DNA of 22,727 bases from UMGS1649 sp045651205. GTDB lineage: Bacteria; Bacillota; Clostridia; TANB77; CAG-465. Positions 8,373 through 14,844 of the stretch are shown piece by piece. Position 1 is the first letter of the stretch. Each line of letters begins with the position of its first letter. The position numbers and the translations under genes are program-made. The notes beneath the pieces were generated by a model, which saw nothing but the letters and a program-made list of their open reading frames with translations, did not search any database and was not told the DNA's origin. The stretch lies in the NCBI GenBank assembly GCA_045651205.1, contig JAZRSA010000034.1, forward strand, positions 1-22,727, read 5' to 3'.

Positions 8373-8391
8373 TAGATAAATTTCTAAATGA
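8373..8391 (+). promoter_or_regulatory. Operator-like site 2 at the sdpR start site
   Basis: TAGATAAATTTCTAAATGA lies inside a larger dyad, CATTTAGA (8369-8376) with TCTAAATG (8383-8390). A repressor bound here would block initiation. Confidence 0.6.
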
Positions 8392-8403
8392 AAGGAGAGA
8401 AGT

Positions 8404-8682
8404 ATGGGAATATCTGAAACATTGAAAGCAATTTCTGATCCGGTAAGACGTGAAATTTTAGAAATGCTAAAAGAATCTAGTATGACTGCTGGAGATATTG
8501 CAAGTAAGTTTAATCTTACTAATGCTACTGTTTCATATCATTTGTCTACATTAAAAAATGCAGGACTTGTGTATGAAAGAAGAGAGAAAAAGTACATATA
8601 TTACACACTTAATATTTCTGTATTTGAGGAACTTTTATTATGGATAAAAGGATTAGGAGGAAATGAAAATGAAAAAAATTGA
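8404..8682 (+). CDS. sdpR: SdpR-family ArsR-type autorepressor
   Basis: A 92-residue winged-helix repressor. It starts with MGISETLKAISDPVRREIL and carries the ArsR recognition helix region AGDIASKFNLTNATVSYHLSTLKNAGLV (about residues 32-59), then the wing ERREKKYIYYTL. No metal-binding cysteines are present, which fits the SdpR branch rather than metal sensors. The SD AAAGGAGAG (8391-8399) precedes the ATG. It overlaps sdpI by 14 bases, so the two are translationally coupled. In Bacillus subtilis SdpR represses its own operon until SdpI sequesters it at the membrane in response to the SdpC toxin; the same logic is inferred here. Confidence 0.88.
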   Translation: MGISETLKAISDPVRREILEMLKESSMTAGDIASKFNLTNATVSYHLSTLKNAGLVYERREKKYIYYTLNISVFEELLLWIKGLGGNENEKN

Positions 8683-9307
8683 TTTTAAGACACTGATTTT
8701 AACATGTATTTTTTGCTTACTTCCAATATTAATTGGTATTTGGCAATATGATGCTTTACCTGAAAAAGTAGCAATCCATTTTGATATCAACAACAATCCA
8801 GATAACTATTTTAATAAAGCTTTGTTTGTATTTGGAATGCCAATATTTATGGTTGTTCTTGAAATATTCTGTTCAGTTTTTGTAGACCTAACAGATAAAC
8901 ACAAAGATGCAAATAAAAAGGTAACTATGGTTATGAAATGGATGATACCTGTAATTTTAGTTGTAATGTATATAATTACAATTGTATACAACTTAGGCAC
9001 AAAATTAGATATTAGAGTATGGGTAATGCTTCTTTTGGGCGCAATGTTTATATTAACAGGAAACTATCTTCCAAAGACAGTTGGAACTAATAAATGGCCA
9101 CAAAAGAAATTTACAGAAGCTGTACAAAAAAGAATTAACAGAATTGGTGGATATGTGATGATGGCTTACGGTGCACTATTTATGCTAAGTATATTCTTCC
9201 CACCACTAATTAGTATCCTTGTATTAGTTTGTTTAATTATCTTTTTAACTGCTCTAATGTTCTATGGTTTTGCATTAGATAAAAAGGAGAGAAAAGCTAA
9301 AAAGTAA
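8669..9307 (+). CDS. sdpI: SdpI-family immunity/signalling membrane protein
   Basis: A 212-residue polytopic membrane protein. The ATG at 8669 is 8 bases after AGGAGG (8655-8660); the ATG at 8663 is too close to that SD. It has the DUF1648 block YDALPEKVAIHFDINNNPD after the first membrane helix and the SdpI block GNYLPKTVGTNKWPQKKFT between helices 4 and 5, with about six helices in all. The family protects against the SDP toxin and retains SdpR at the membrane. No sdpC toxin gene or sdpAB is in the window, so this may be orphan immunity against neighbours. Confidence 0.88.
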   Translation: MKKIDFKTLILTCIFCLLPILIGIWQYDALPEKVAIHFDINNNPDNYFNKALFVFGMPIFMVVLEIFCSVFVDLTDKHKDANKKVTMVMKWMIPVILVVMYIITIVYNLGTKLDIRVWVMLLLGAMFILTGNYLPKTVGTNKWPQKKFTEAVQKRINRIGGYVMMAYGALFMLSIFFPPLISILVLVCLIIFLTALMFYGFALDKKERKAKK

Positions 9308-9336
9308 TGAAGATAAATAACAAATAAAATTTAATA

Positions 9337-9370
9337 AAAAGCAGTATACCAACTGGTATGCTGCTTTTAG
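9337..9370 (+). terminator. sdpRI terminator
   Basis: A 15-bp stem (9337-9351 with 9354-9368, one G-U pair) ends in CTGCTTTTAG. Confidence 0.85.
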
Positions 9371-9399
9371 TTTACAAAACATATGGATTGTGGTATACT
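9371..9399 (+). promoter_or_regulatory. Promoter of the 9448 family gene
   Basis: TTTACA (9371-9376), 17-bp spacer, TATACT (9394-9399) with a TGG extension. Confidence 0.7.
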
Positions 9400-9447
9400 A
9401 ATATAGTCATTAAAATAAACTTGAGAATAAATATTTAGGAGGTAAAA

Positions 9448-10023
9448 ATGACAGAGACGAAAGTATTTGAACTTGAAGATGTTAATGTAGAAGTTATTAG
9501 AAAAAACAAAATTACTCGGATTAACATTATTCATGACGACAAGAAGATTTGTTTAAGCTATGAAAGAACAAACTCGCTTATCTTTCTCAACTACATTGTA
9601 ACTGAAAGGTATATCATTGCGTACCTTAATTTTACGAAAGGCGTAGGTGATGAAGATAGGGTAACAGGTCTTTATGACAGACTTGAAAAGAGAGTTGTTC
9701 AAGTCACCAAGGCGAACAGAGAAAGAATTAAATACAGCTTGGTTTGCAAGAAGGATTTCTATTTATCTACGGTTTTGGAATATCTAAATCATGGGAAGGC
9801 TGAGGCTGCTACCGAAGAAGAAGTGGAAGAGTTTGTAACATTCCTTACTTCTAATAGAGAAATTCCAAGAGCCGAAGTTGAAGCTTGGATATATAAAGAA
9901 TATCCTATGCTTGAAACTTTTGCTAACAGGGATGAACCGCTTAAGTTTGAAGTATATCTTGCAGCACTTCAAAGTGTAGGAAAAGAGGATTTGTATTTCT
10001 ACGTTATGCCTGTTCAATTTTAA
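9448..10023 (+). CDS. Uncharacterised protein, member A of a local paralogous family
   Basis: A 191-residue soluble protein with no signal peptide or membrane segment; I do not recognise it. It is clearly related to the gene at 12243: shared blocks are RYIIAY/RYIVVY, KKDFYLSTVLEYLN/KKQFEIGTILEFIN, EFVTFLT/DFKRYLT, YPMLE/YPILS and the C-terminal FYVMP/FHIMP. The first 100 residues look beta-rich, the next 90 alpha-helical. SD AGGAGG at 9437-9442. It is monocistronic with its own promoter and terminator. Only one of its 13 Ile codons is ATA, unlike most neighbouring genes. No catalytic motif is visible and no function can be assigned. Confidence 0.75.
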   Translation: MTETKVFELEDVNVEVIRKNKITRINIIHDDKKICLSYERTNSLIFLNYIVTERYIIAYLNFTKGVGDEDRVTGLYDRLEKRVVQVTKANRERIKYSLVCKKDFYLSTVLEYLNHGKAEAATEEEVEEFVTFLTSNREIPRAEVEAWIYKEYPMLETFANRDEPLKFEVYLAALQSVGKEDLYFYVMPVQF

Positions 10024-10058
10024 CTTTATATTTAGCTAGGAAAATAGCGATATAAAGT

Positions 10059-10089
10059 AAAACACCACCTAGACTATAGGTGGTGTTTT
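10059..10089. terminator. Bidirectional terminator between 9448 gene and MYG1-like gene
   Basis: A 13-bp perfect stem, AAAACACCACCTA (10059-10071) with TAGGTGGTGTTTT (10077-10089). It has T-tracts in both directions and serves two convergent genes. Confidence 0.88.
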
Positions 10090-10093
10090 GTTG

Positions 10094-10984
10094 TTATTTG
10101 TGCTGTTTTGTTGCAATTTTGCAAAGTTCAATAACAGCTTCACGGGTTTTGCCTCTTACAAAGAAGCGTGCGTTGTGACAAAATGTAGCGCCGCTTACTC
10201 CGGAAATTTTAGGCAAATTTTCTGTTTGACCAGCCCATTCTTTTGGGAAAGGAATACGCTGACCAAAAAAGTCTTCTTTGCTTGGAGGAACACACTGTGC
10301 TGCATAACCACCGGTAGGATAAGGGAAGATGACAAAGTCTATCTTGCTAGGTGATTCGTCATTGTGTTCGAGAACTACAGAGTGCCACTTGATGAACTGC
10401 GAAGGGATATCCATAATGTTTCCGATACCGCTAATTGCAAGAGCAATGCGAAGATTAACGTTATCGTTCTCTTCATGAATTATCTTAAAAATAGCCTTTT
10501 TAAGAATGTGAGTGGTTACTGTTAATGCTTCCATAAAGCAAAAGTCTGCAGACTTTTCATCTTCCCAGTTAGGTAAGAAATAGTAGATATACTCGAAAGG
10601 CGAGTTGGCTTTAATACCATTATCTATCTTGTCCAAATCCTCGATGATGTCTTTGTCTACGCACTCTTTGCAAGTATCAATATTGCCTTTAGGGCAACCA
10701 AGAGTCCTGAGTATTTGCGCTCCGAATGCTTGCCAGATAAGACCGGCACTTGCGTATGGGGTGCCAGATTCACGTTTGCCATTACCTCCTGGCATATGAT
10801 GATCATAAAGACCACCACCAACATCTACTACGATGTCACAAAGCTTCAAAGTGTTTAAGTCCCGGGTACGTACTACAGAAACATTACCCCCGTGCATGAT
10901 TGAAATAAGTGCTATAGCGACGAGTTCGTCTAAGTGAAAAATTCCATTGTGTGTTCCAACAGAAATGTTCTTTGAGCTATACAT
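10094..10984 (-). CDS. MYG1 family (DHH-type) predicted nuclease/phosphoesterase
   Basis: A 296-residue MYG1/UPF0160 protein; the eukaryotic MYG1 is a DHH-superfamily RNA exonuclease. Motifs in order: GTHNGIFHLDELVAIALI (metal-binding H and D), DIVVDVGGGLYDHHMPGG (the DHH motif), LDKIDNGI, FGQRIPFPKEWAGQ, and the C-terminal SGVSGATFCHNARFFVRG. All expected acidic and His positions seen in the family are present, so it should be active. The ATG at 10984 has SD TAGGAGGTAG. It has its own promoter, divergent from the Sua5 gene. Codons are richer in G+C than its neighbours. Substrate in bacteria is not known to me. Confidence 0.9.
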   Translation of the reverse strand: MYSSKNISVGTHNGIFHLDELVAIALISIMHGGNVSVVRTRDLNTLKLCDIVVDVGGGLYDHHMPGGNGKRESGTPYASAGLIWQAFGAQILRTLGCPKGNIDTCKECVDKDIIEDLDKIDNGIKANSPFEYIYYFLPNWEDEKSADFCFMEALTVTTHILKKAIFKIIHEENDNVNLRIALAISGIGNIMDIPSQFIKWHSVVLEHNDESPSKIDFVIFPYPTGGYAAQCVPPSKEDFFGQRIPFPKEWAGQTENLPKISGVSGATFCHNARFFVRGKTREAVIELCKIATKQHK

Positions 10985-11015
10985 TTGTACTACCTCCTAA
11001 ATTTATTTTGGCTAG

Positions 11016-11044
11016 ATTATATCAAAAATGTTTACATAATTCAA
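11016..11044 (-). promoter_or_regulatory. Promoter of the MYG1-like gene
   Basis: On the reverse strand: TTGAAT (11039-11044), 17-bp spacer, TATAAT (11016-11021) with a TGA extension. Confidence 0.7.
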
Positions 11045-11052
11045 CTAAATTC

Positions 11053-11081
11053 TTGAAAACATAGGTGAAACGGAGTATAAT
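11053..11081 (+). promoter_or_regulatory. Promoter of the Sua5-type gene
   Basis: TTGAAA (11053-11058), 17-bp spacer, TATAAT (11076-11081). Its -35 is only 8 bp from the -35 of the divergent MYG1-like promoter. Confidence 0.75.
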
Positions 11082-11101
11082 TAACACTTAGGAGAAATAA
11101 A

Positions 11102-12118
11102 ATGGTAAATATAGACGAACAAGAAATAATAAATGCAGCAAAAGTAATAAAAGATGGTGGACTTGTTTTATTCCCAACTGAAACGGTTTATGGAATAGGA
11201 GCAAATGGACTAAATGAACAAGCTGTAAAGAATATATTTAAAGCAAAAGGTAGAGCATCAGATAACCCATTAATATTACATATATCTCACGCAGATATGT
11301 TAAAAGACATAGCTAAAGATATATCTGAGTTAGAATATAAACTTATGGATGCATTCTGGCCAGGACCGTTTACAATAGTGCTAAATAAAACAAATATAGT
11401 ACCGACGGTTGTAACAGGTGGATTAGATACTGTTGCAGTAAGAATGCCAAGAAATAAAATAGCAAATAGATTAATACATTATGCCGGTGTGCCAATAGCA
11501 GCGCCAAGTGCTAACATATCTGGCAAACCAAGTGGTACATGTGTTGAAGATGTGTATGATGAACTAAAAAACAGTATGGATTATATAATAGATGGTGGAA
11601 AATGTGAAGTTGGTATTGAGTCTACTGTTGTTAAAGTAGAAGATGGTAGTGTAAGAATACTAAGACCAGGAAGAATTACTAAAGAGGATATTGAAACTAT
11701 AGTATCTTCAGTAATTCTAGATGAGCATATTTTAGGAGAAGTAAAAGAAAACGAAAAAGTATTGTCACCTGGTATGAAATATAGACATTATGCACCTAAA
11801 ACAAAATGTGTTATGATATACAGCAAAGACAATAGTGCTATGGTAGATAGAATAAATGAAATAGCAAATGAGTATAATAAAGCTACAGTAATTTGTTCAA
11901 GTGAAAATAAAGAACAATATACCGGCAAGGAAATATTAGATTATGGTTCTAAAGAAAATCTAGAAGAAATATCTTCAAATATATTCTCGATGTTAAGAAA
12001 TGCAGATAAAAATGAATCAGATATAATACTAATAGAAGGAATAGAATCAAGTGGAATAGGTTTAGCAATTATGAACAGATTAATAAGAGCTTGTTCACAC
12101 GAATTCTATATAGTATAA
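11102..12118 (+). CDS. ywlC: L-threonylcarbamoyladenylate synthase (Sua5/YwlC type)
   Basis: Makes threonylcarbamoyl-AMP from threonine, bicarbonate and ATP for the t6A37 modification of ANN-decoding tRNAs. The 338 residues have the YrdC domain (residues 1-200: PTETVYGIGANG, KAKGRASDNPLILH, PGPFTIVLN, PSANISGKPSG, GIESTVV, LRPGRIT) and the extra Sua5 C-terminal domain (about 230-338), joined by the linker SPGMKYRHYAP (222-232). That makes it the long Sua5/YwlC form, not the short TsaC. SD TTAGGAG. No terminator is visible after it. The tsaBDE partners are not in the window. Confidence 0.95.
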   Translation: MVNIDEQEIINAAKVIKDGGLVLFPTETVYGIGANGLNEQAVKNIFKAKGRASDNPLILHISHADMLKDIAKDISELEYKLMDAFWPGPFTIVLNKTNIVPTVVTGGLDTVAVRMPRNKIANRLIHYAGVPIAAPSANISGKPSGTCVEDVYDELKNSMDYIIDGGKCEVGIESTVVKVEDGSVRILRPGRITKEDIETIVSSVILDEHILGEVKENEKVLSPGMKYRHYAPKTKCVMIYSKDNSAMVDRINEIANEYNKATVICSSENKEQYTGKEILDYGSKENLEEISSNIFSMLRNADKNESDIILIEGIESSGIGLAIMNRLIRACSHEFYIV

Positions 12119-12139
12119 TTAAATACAGATTACATAAAA

Positions 12140-12168
12140 TTGACAAATGAGTTCCAGAGTGATATAAT
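12140..12168 (+). promoter_or_regulatory. Perfect consensus promoter of the 12243 family gene
   Basis: TTGACA (12140-12145), 17 bp, TATAAT (12163-12168), with a TGA extension: both hexamers match the consensus at every base. Confidence 0.85.
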
Positions 12169-12185
12169 AATTTCGCTTTGGAACT
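12150..12185 (+). promoter_or_regulatory. Inverted repeat enclosing the -10 element
   Basis: AGTTCCAGAG (12150-12159) and CTTTGGAACT (12176-12185) are complementary except for one G-T position, separated by 16 bp that include the -10 and start site. Possible repressor operator; the left arm is not transcribed, so it is not an RNA hairpin of this promoter. Confidence 0.45.
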
Positions 12186-12242
12186 TTGTTGTTAATTACT
12201 TAATAGTAACTAAGCAAAAATATTAAAGAAAGGTAGAACCAT

Positions 12243-12821
12243 ATGAAAGATGTAAGACGGATTAATTCAAGAGTACAGGTAGAACGCAACATCAGAATGA
12301 AGACCACTGCCATATCTGTAATTGTAGATGGTGAAAAAACAGTACTTGCAGATATGAAAACCAGCGATTATTTCTGGCTTAAGTACGAACATAACGATAG
12401 ATATATCGTTGTATATTCCAGAGGTTGCATGCTAAACCAGATTCCCCTTAAGGTAGAAGCTGCCTATGATATCAAAAACGAAAAGGTCATTGAAATTAAA
12501 CGAAAGAATCAGGTTATTCTTGAATACATGCTTATTGGTAAAAAGCAGTTCGAGATTGGTACGATTCTTGAGTTTATCAACGATTGCCTGTTAAATGTTG
12601 CTTCAGCAGAGGAAACTGAAGACTTCAAAAGATATCTTACAGCGGAAAATCCGAATATCACGCGTGAACGGATTAAGGAGTACATCATAAGTTGCTATCC
12701 GATTCTTTCCATGTATTGTGATTATGATTACATTATTACAGTAATGGAATACAGGGAAATTATGGATAAGCTTGGTAATAACCTTTGCTTCCACATTATG
12801 CCTGAGGCTTTGGATAAGTAA
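12243..12821 (+). CDS. Uncharacterised protein, member B of a local paralogous family
   Basis: A 192-residue soluble protein, paralogous to the gene at 9448. The longest shared block is YDIKNEKVIEI through KKQFEIGTILEFIN (about residues 81-119). Identity within the shared blocks is roughly one third by eye and falls elsewhere. No known domain is recognised. It has the same gene layout as its paralogue: single gene, strong extended promoter, hairpin after the stop, and Ile codons that are mostly ATT/ATC. The SD is weaker (AAAGAAAGG, 9 bases before the ATG). The strong promoter suggests high transcription unless the flanking inverted repeat represses it. Confidence 0.75.
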   Translation: MKDVRRINSRVQVERNIRMKTTAISVIVDGEKTVLADMKTSDYFWLKYEHNDRYIVVYSRGCMLNQIPLKVEAAYDIKNEKVIEIKRKNQVILEYMLIGKKQFEIGTILEFINDCLLNVASAEETEDFKRYLTAENPNITRERIKEYIISCYPILSMYCDYDYIITVMEYREIMDKLGNNLCFHIMPEALDK

Positions 12822-12826
12822 CAAAA

Positions 12827-12855
12827 AAGGCTACAAACAAATTGTTTGTAGCCTT
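12827..12855. terminator. Long hairpin after the 12243 gene
   Basis: AAGGCTACAAACAA (12827-12840) is fully complementary to TTGTTTGTAGCCTT (12842-12855). On the forward strand the tail is CATACTAG with no T-tract; the T-tract lies on the reverse strand (TTTTTTGTTA). As a forward terminator it is therefore unusual and may act partly as a 3' stabiliser. Confidence 0.6.
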
Positions 12856-12869
12856 CATACTAGCAACTA

Positions 12870-12898
12870 TTGAAAAAATAAAAAACTAAATATATAAT
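12870..12898 (+). promoter_or_regulatory. Promoter of the DUF1653 mini-operon
   Basis: TTGAAA (12870-12875), 17-bp spacer, TATAAT (12893-12898). Confidence 0.7.
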
Positions 12899-12926
12899 TT
12901 AATTAAATTTATTTTAGGAGGCAAAT

Positions 12927-13178
12927 ATGGAAAGAGAAGTAAAACCGTTTACAGTGTGGAGACACTTTAAGGGAATGACTGCATTTGTAATTGCAGTTGC
13001 AAAACACAGCGAAACAGGTGAAGAACTTGTTGTTTATCGCTGCACAGGAAATGCAGGCAGAACAGCGCATCAAGATGGAGTATATGCAAGACCTCTTAGC
13101 ATGTTCCTGTCTGAAGTAGATCGTGAAAAGTATCCTGATGTTGAGCAAAAATACCGTTTCGAAGAAATAGAAGCATAA
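12927..13178 (+). CDS. DUF1653 domain protein
   Basis: An 83-residue protein that is essentially one DUF1653 domain: WRHFKGMTAFVIAVAKHSETGEELVVYRC, then YARPLSMFLSEVD and the closing aromatic YRFEEIE. The family is widespread, often encoded next to metabolic or phage genes, and has no settled function. SD AGGAGG. First gene of a three-gene operon (intergenic gaps of 20 and 17 bases). Confidence 0.9.
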   Translation: MEREVKPFTVWRHFKGMTAFVIAVAKHSETGEELVVYRCTGNAGRTAHQDGVYARPLSMFLSEVDREKYPDVEQKYRFEEIEA

Positions 13179-13198
13179 TCAAATAAGGAGAAAAAGAA

Positions 13199-13510
13199 AT
13201 GAAATTTAAATCTTTTAAATTTCCAACATTCGAAGAATGGGTGAAAAAAGAATGCAAAGTTCGGTTAGAAATTGGTGCATATTGTGTGGAAGTGCGTGCG
13301 TTTTCTTGGGGAAACAATGGCACAACGTATAAATTTGCATCTTCTCTGGCAGATAGAAATCCACTTAATATTTATACTCCGCAAATATTTTGTAGGAGAT
13401 ATGAGTATACTGGAGATGATACAAGCTTTAAAGAGTGGTATGATAACACAGTAGTGGAATTCAATGAATTCTTTGAGAATCTATTGAAAAAGACTTATGT
13501 AGAAGAATAA
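13199..13510 (+). CDS. Uncharacterised 103-residue protein
   Basis: Not recognised. No signal peptide or membrane segment. It is rich in aromatic residues (FKSFKFPTFEEWVKK at the start, SFKEWYDNTVVEFNEFFENL near the end) and is probably a small alpha/beta cytosolic protein. SD AAGGAG. It is the second gene of the DUF1653 operon, so the two products may act together. Confidence 0.65.
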   Translation: MKFKSFKFPTFEEWVKKECKVRLEIGAYCVEVRAFSWGNNGTTYKFASSLADRNPLNIYTPQIFCRRYEYTGDDTSFKEWYDNTVVEFNEFFENLLKKTYVEE

Positions 13511-13527
13511 TTAAGAAGGAGTAGGTC

Positions 13528-13728
13528 ATGGCAGTAGGTTCAAGATATTGGGCATCATCGTTTGTTATTACTACAAACGGTAAGAAGTATTATCTTTCAA
13601 ATAGCTTTTATGACTTAGAAAGACAAATGAATTCTAAAAAAGGTACTATTGAGGTAGAAACCTCTAATCTTTTTTCGAAAAAATATGTATTTCTAAAGAA
13701 AAGTATAGAAGTATATGGAAAATGTTAA
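13528..13728 (+). CDS. Uncharacterised 66-residue basic protein
   Basis: Not recognised. Basic, predicted beta-rich (SSFVITTNGKKYYLSNSFYD, KKYVFLKKSIEVYG). SD AAGGAG 6 bases before the ATG. Last gene of the DUF1653 operon, followed at once by a terminator. Support is the SD, the operon spacing and the terminator. Confidence 0.6.
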   Translation: MAVGSRYWASSFVITTNGKKYYLSNSFYDLERQMNSKKGTIEVETSNLFSKKYVFLKKSIEVYGKC

Positions 13729-13757
13729 AAAAAGGCATCCGAGAGGGTGCCTTTTTT
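13729..13757. terminator. Bidirectional terminator after the DUF1653 operon
   Basis: A stem of 12 bp (13729-13740 with 13745-13757, one G-U pair) with loop GAGA and T6. The A-tract on the left lets it also end the convergent M15 peptidase transcript. Confidence 0.88.
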
Positions 13758-13774
13758 GTTGGATTATTAATGCT

Positions 13775-14422
13775 TTAAAATTTGTTAGTGAGCTTACGCC
13801 AAGTACTGCAGCCAACTATTCCGTCTGGGCTTAAGTTGTTTGAACGTTGAAATGCTCTAACTGCATTTAAAGTTTGGTTGCCAAATATTCCATCTATACC
13901 GCCGGTAGAATAACCTAAATAATTTAATGCATCTTGAAGTACCATAACATAAACACCGCGGCTTCTAAATTTAATTAGCGGATAACCACCGGTAGAGCAA
14001 GCAGGTGTTCCATAACGTTTATCAAAATGAACCCAAGTAGGTGTTAAAGCTTTGGGTTCAACATATGTAAATAATCTACTATCTATTGCTAGTTCACGCA
14101 ACCTATTTCTAGAAGCGTTAGAAAATGTTTGCGCTGTATCCATTGCAAGACCTGCATAATGTTGAGACATTCCACTGTGTCCGCCTTGCCATATTCTCTT
14201 AAATGCATAGCCTACATATATTGGTTTACCCCATTGTCTACGTAAAGAATTCCAAGCTTGCATAAATGCTTTGGTAGTCCACATTATATCAGATTTAGAA
14301 CTTCCTTGGAATTCATCGACTGTTAGGGTGTTACCTGTAACATATGGCATAGCTTCATTTAAATTTCTAGTATATTTTTCTATTTTATTTGTATCTTGGT
14401 TGTACACAAGTATTGTAGCCAT
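13775..14422 (-). CDS. M15-family D,D-peptidase with C-terminal peptidoglycan-binding domain
   Basis: Predicted zinc peptidase that cuts peptidoglycan peptide cross-links. I chose the ATG at 14422 (215 residues) because GGAGGG (14428-14433) precedes it; an in-frame upstream ATG at 14473 has no such site. The zinc motif is SQHYAGLAMD (His88, Asp95), with the third ligand in WVHFD (His132): the SxHxxGxAxD and H pattern of the VanY/endolysin M15 families. Residues 145-212 form a PG_binding_1 domain (GVYVMVLQDALNYLGY, GIFGNQTLNAVRAFQRSN, PDGIVGCSTW). No signal peptide is visible, as in phage endolysins or spore/mother-cell lysins. It could be a domesticated lysin. Confidence 0.85.
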   Translation of the reverse strand: MATILVYNQDTNKIEKYTRNLNEAMPYVTGNTLTVDEFQGSSKSDIMWTTKAFMQAWNSLRRQWGKPIYVGYAFKRIWQGGHSGMSQHYAGLAMDTAQTFSNASRNRLRELAIDSRLFTYVEPKALTPTWVHFDKRYGTPACSTGGYPLIKFRSRGVYVMVLQDALNYLGYSTGGIDGIFGNQTLNAVRAFQRSNNLSPDGIVGCSTWRKLTNKF

Positions 14423-14444
14423 AATTCCCTCCTGTATATGATAG

Positions 14445-14473
14445 TTTATGTAGAAATAATAAACTGGTGACAA
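14445..14473 (-). promoter_or_regulatory. Candidate promoter of the M15 peptidase gene
   Basis: On the reverse strand: TTGTCA (14468-14473), 17 bp, CATAAA (14445-14450). The -10 is weak. Confidence 0.4.
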
Positions 14474-14479
14474 ATTGTT

Positions 14480-14494
14480 ACTTATCAGATAAGT
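14480..14494. promoter_or_regulatory. Odd-length palindrome between divergent promoters
   Basis: ACTTATC, one base, GATAAGT: a perfect 7-1-7 dyad directly upstream of the peptidase -35 and 10 bp from the -35 of the 14563 gene. Candidate shared operator. Confidence 0.4.
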
Positions 14495-14504
14495 TTACAT
14501 AACC

Positions 14505-14533
14505 TTGAAAAATACAGGCTAGTGTGATATAAT
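14505..14533 (+). promoter_or_regulatory. Promoter of the 82-residue orphan gene
   Basis: TTGAAA (14505-14510), 17 bp, TATAAT (14528-14533) with a TGA extension. Confidence 0.75.
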
Positions 14534-14562
14534 ATTTCGCGTACTAAAAAGGAGGTATTGTT

Positions 14563-14811
14563 ATGACTATAACAAACAAAAGCGGCATGGAATTAACTGT
14601 GCTTGGCAAAATAATTAGTCCTGGTAAAACAAAAGATTTTCCCGCGCGGTATGACAGTGGCATAATGGTATTTTCTGATGCCGGTTGTTGTACAATTTAT
14701 GTTGAAGATGGCAAGGTTAAATTTAAGTCTGAAGGCAATATTGAAGCGAAGAATGGAATGAAAAAAGACAAACGTGGTCTTAGATATATAAATATTTCTG
14801 CGAGAGTCTAA
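14563..14811 (+). CDS. Uncharacterised 82-residue protein
   Basis: Not recognised. No membrane segment or signal. It appears to be a small beta-rich domain (SGMELTVLGKIISPGKTKDF, SGIMVFSDAGCCTIYVEDGK) with a basic tail (MKKDKRGLRY). SD AAAGGAGG. Strong extended -10 promoter and a perfect terminator support a real, probably well-expressed single gene. Two adjacent Cys residues occur mid-protein, without a clear metal motif. Confidence 0.65.
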   Translation: MTITNKSGMELTVLGKIISPGKTKDFPARYDSGIMVFSDAGCCTIYVEDGKVKFKSEGNIEAKNGMKKDKRGLRYINISARV

Positions 14812-14815
14812 AAGG

Positions 14816-14844
14816 AAAGAGTCACACGAATGTGTGACTCTTTT
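14816..14844. terminator. Terminator shared by the 82-residue gene and the reverse-strand RNA
   Basis: A perfect 12-bp stem, AAAGAGTCACAC (14816-14827) with GTGTGACTCTTT (14832-14843), loop GAAT. The forward tail is TTTTAATTT; the reverse tail is TTTCCTTTT. Confidence 0.85.

Noticed and set aside
10088..10799. Forward ORFs at 10088-10354 and 10605-10799
   Set aside because: They are antisense to the MYG1-like gene, whose motifs are intact, and have no SD or promoter.
9308..14844. Prophage or integrative element
   Set aside because: Only the lysin-like M15 gene and small orphans suggest it; there is no integrase, structural gene, attachment repeat or tRNA-end duplication.
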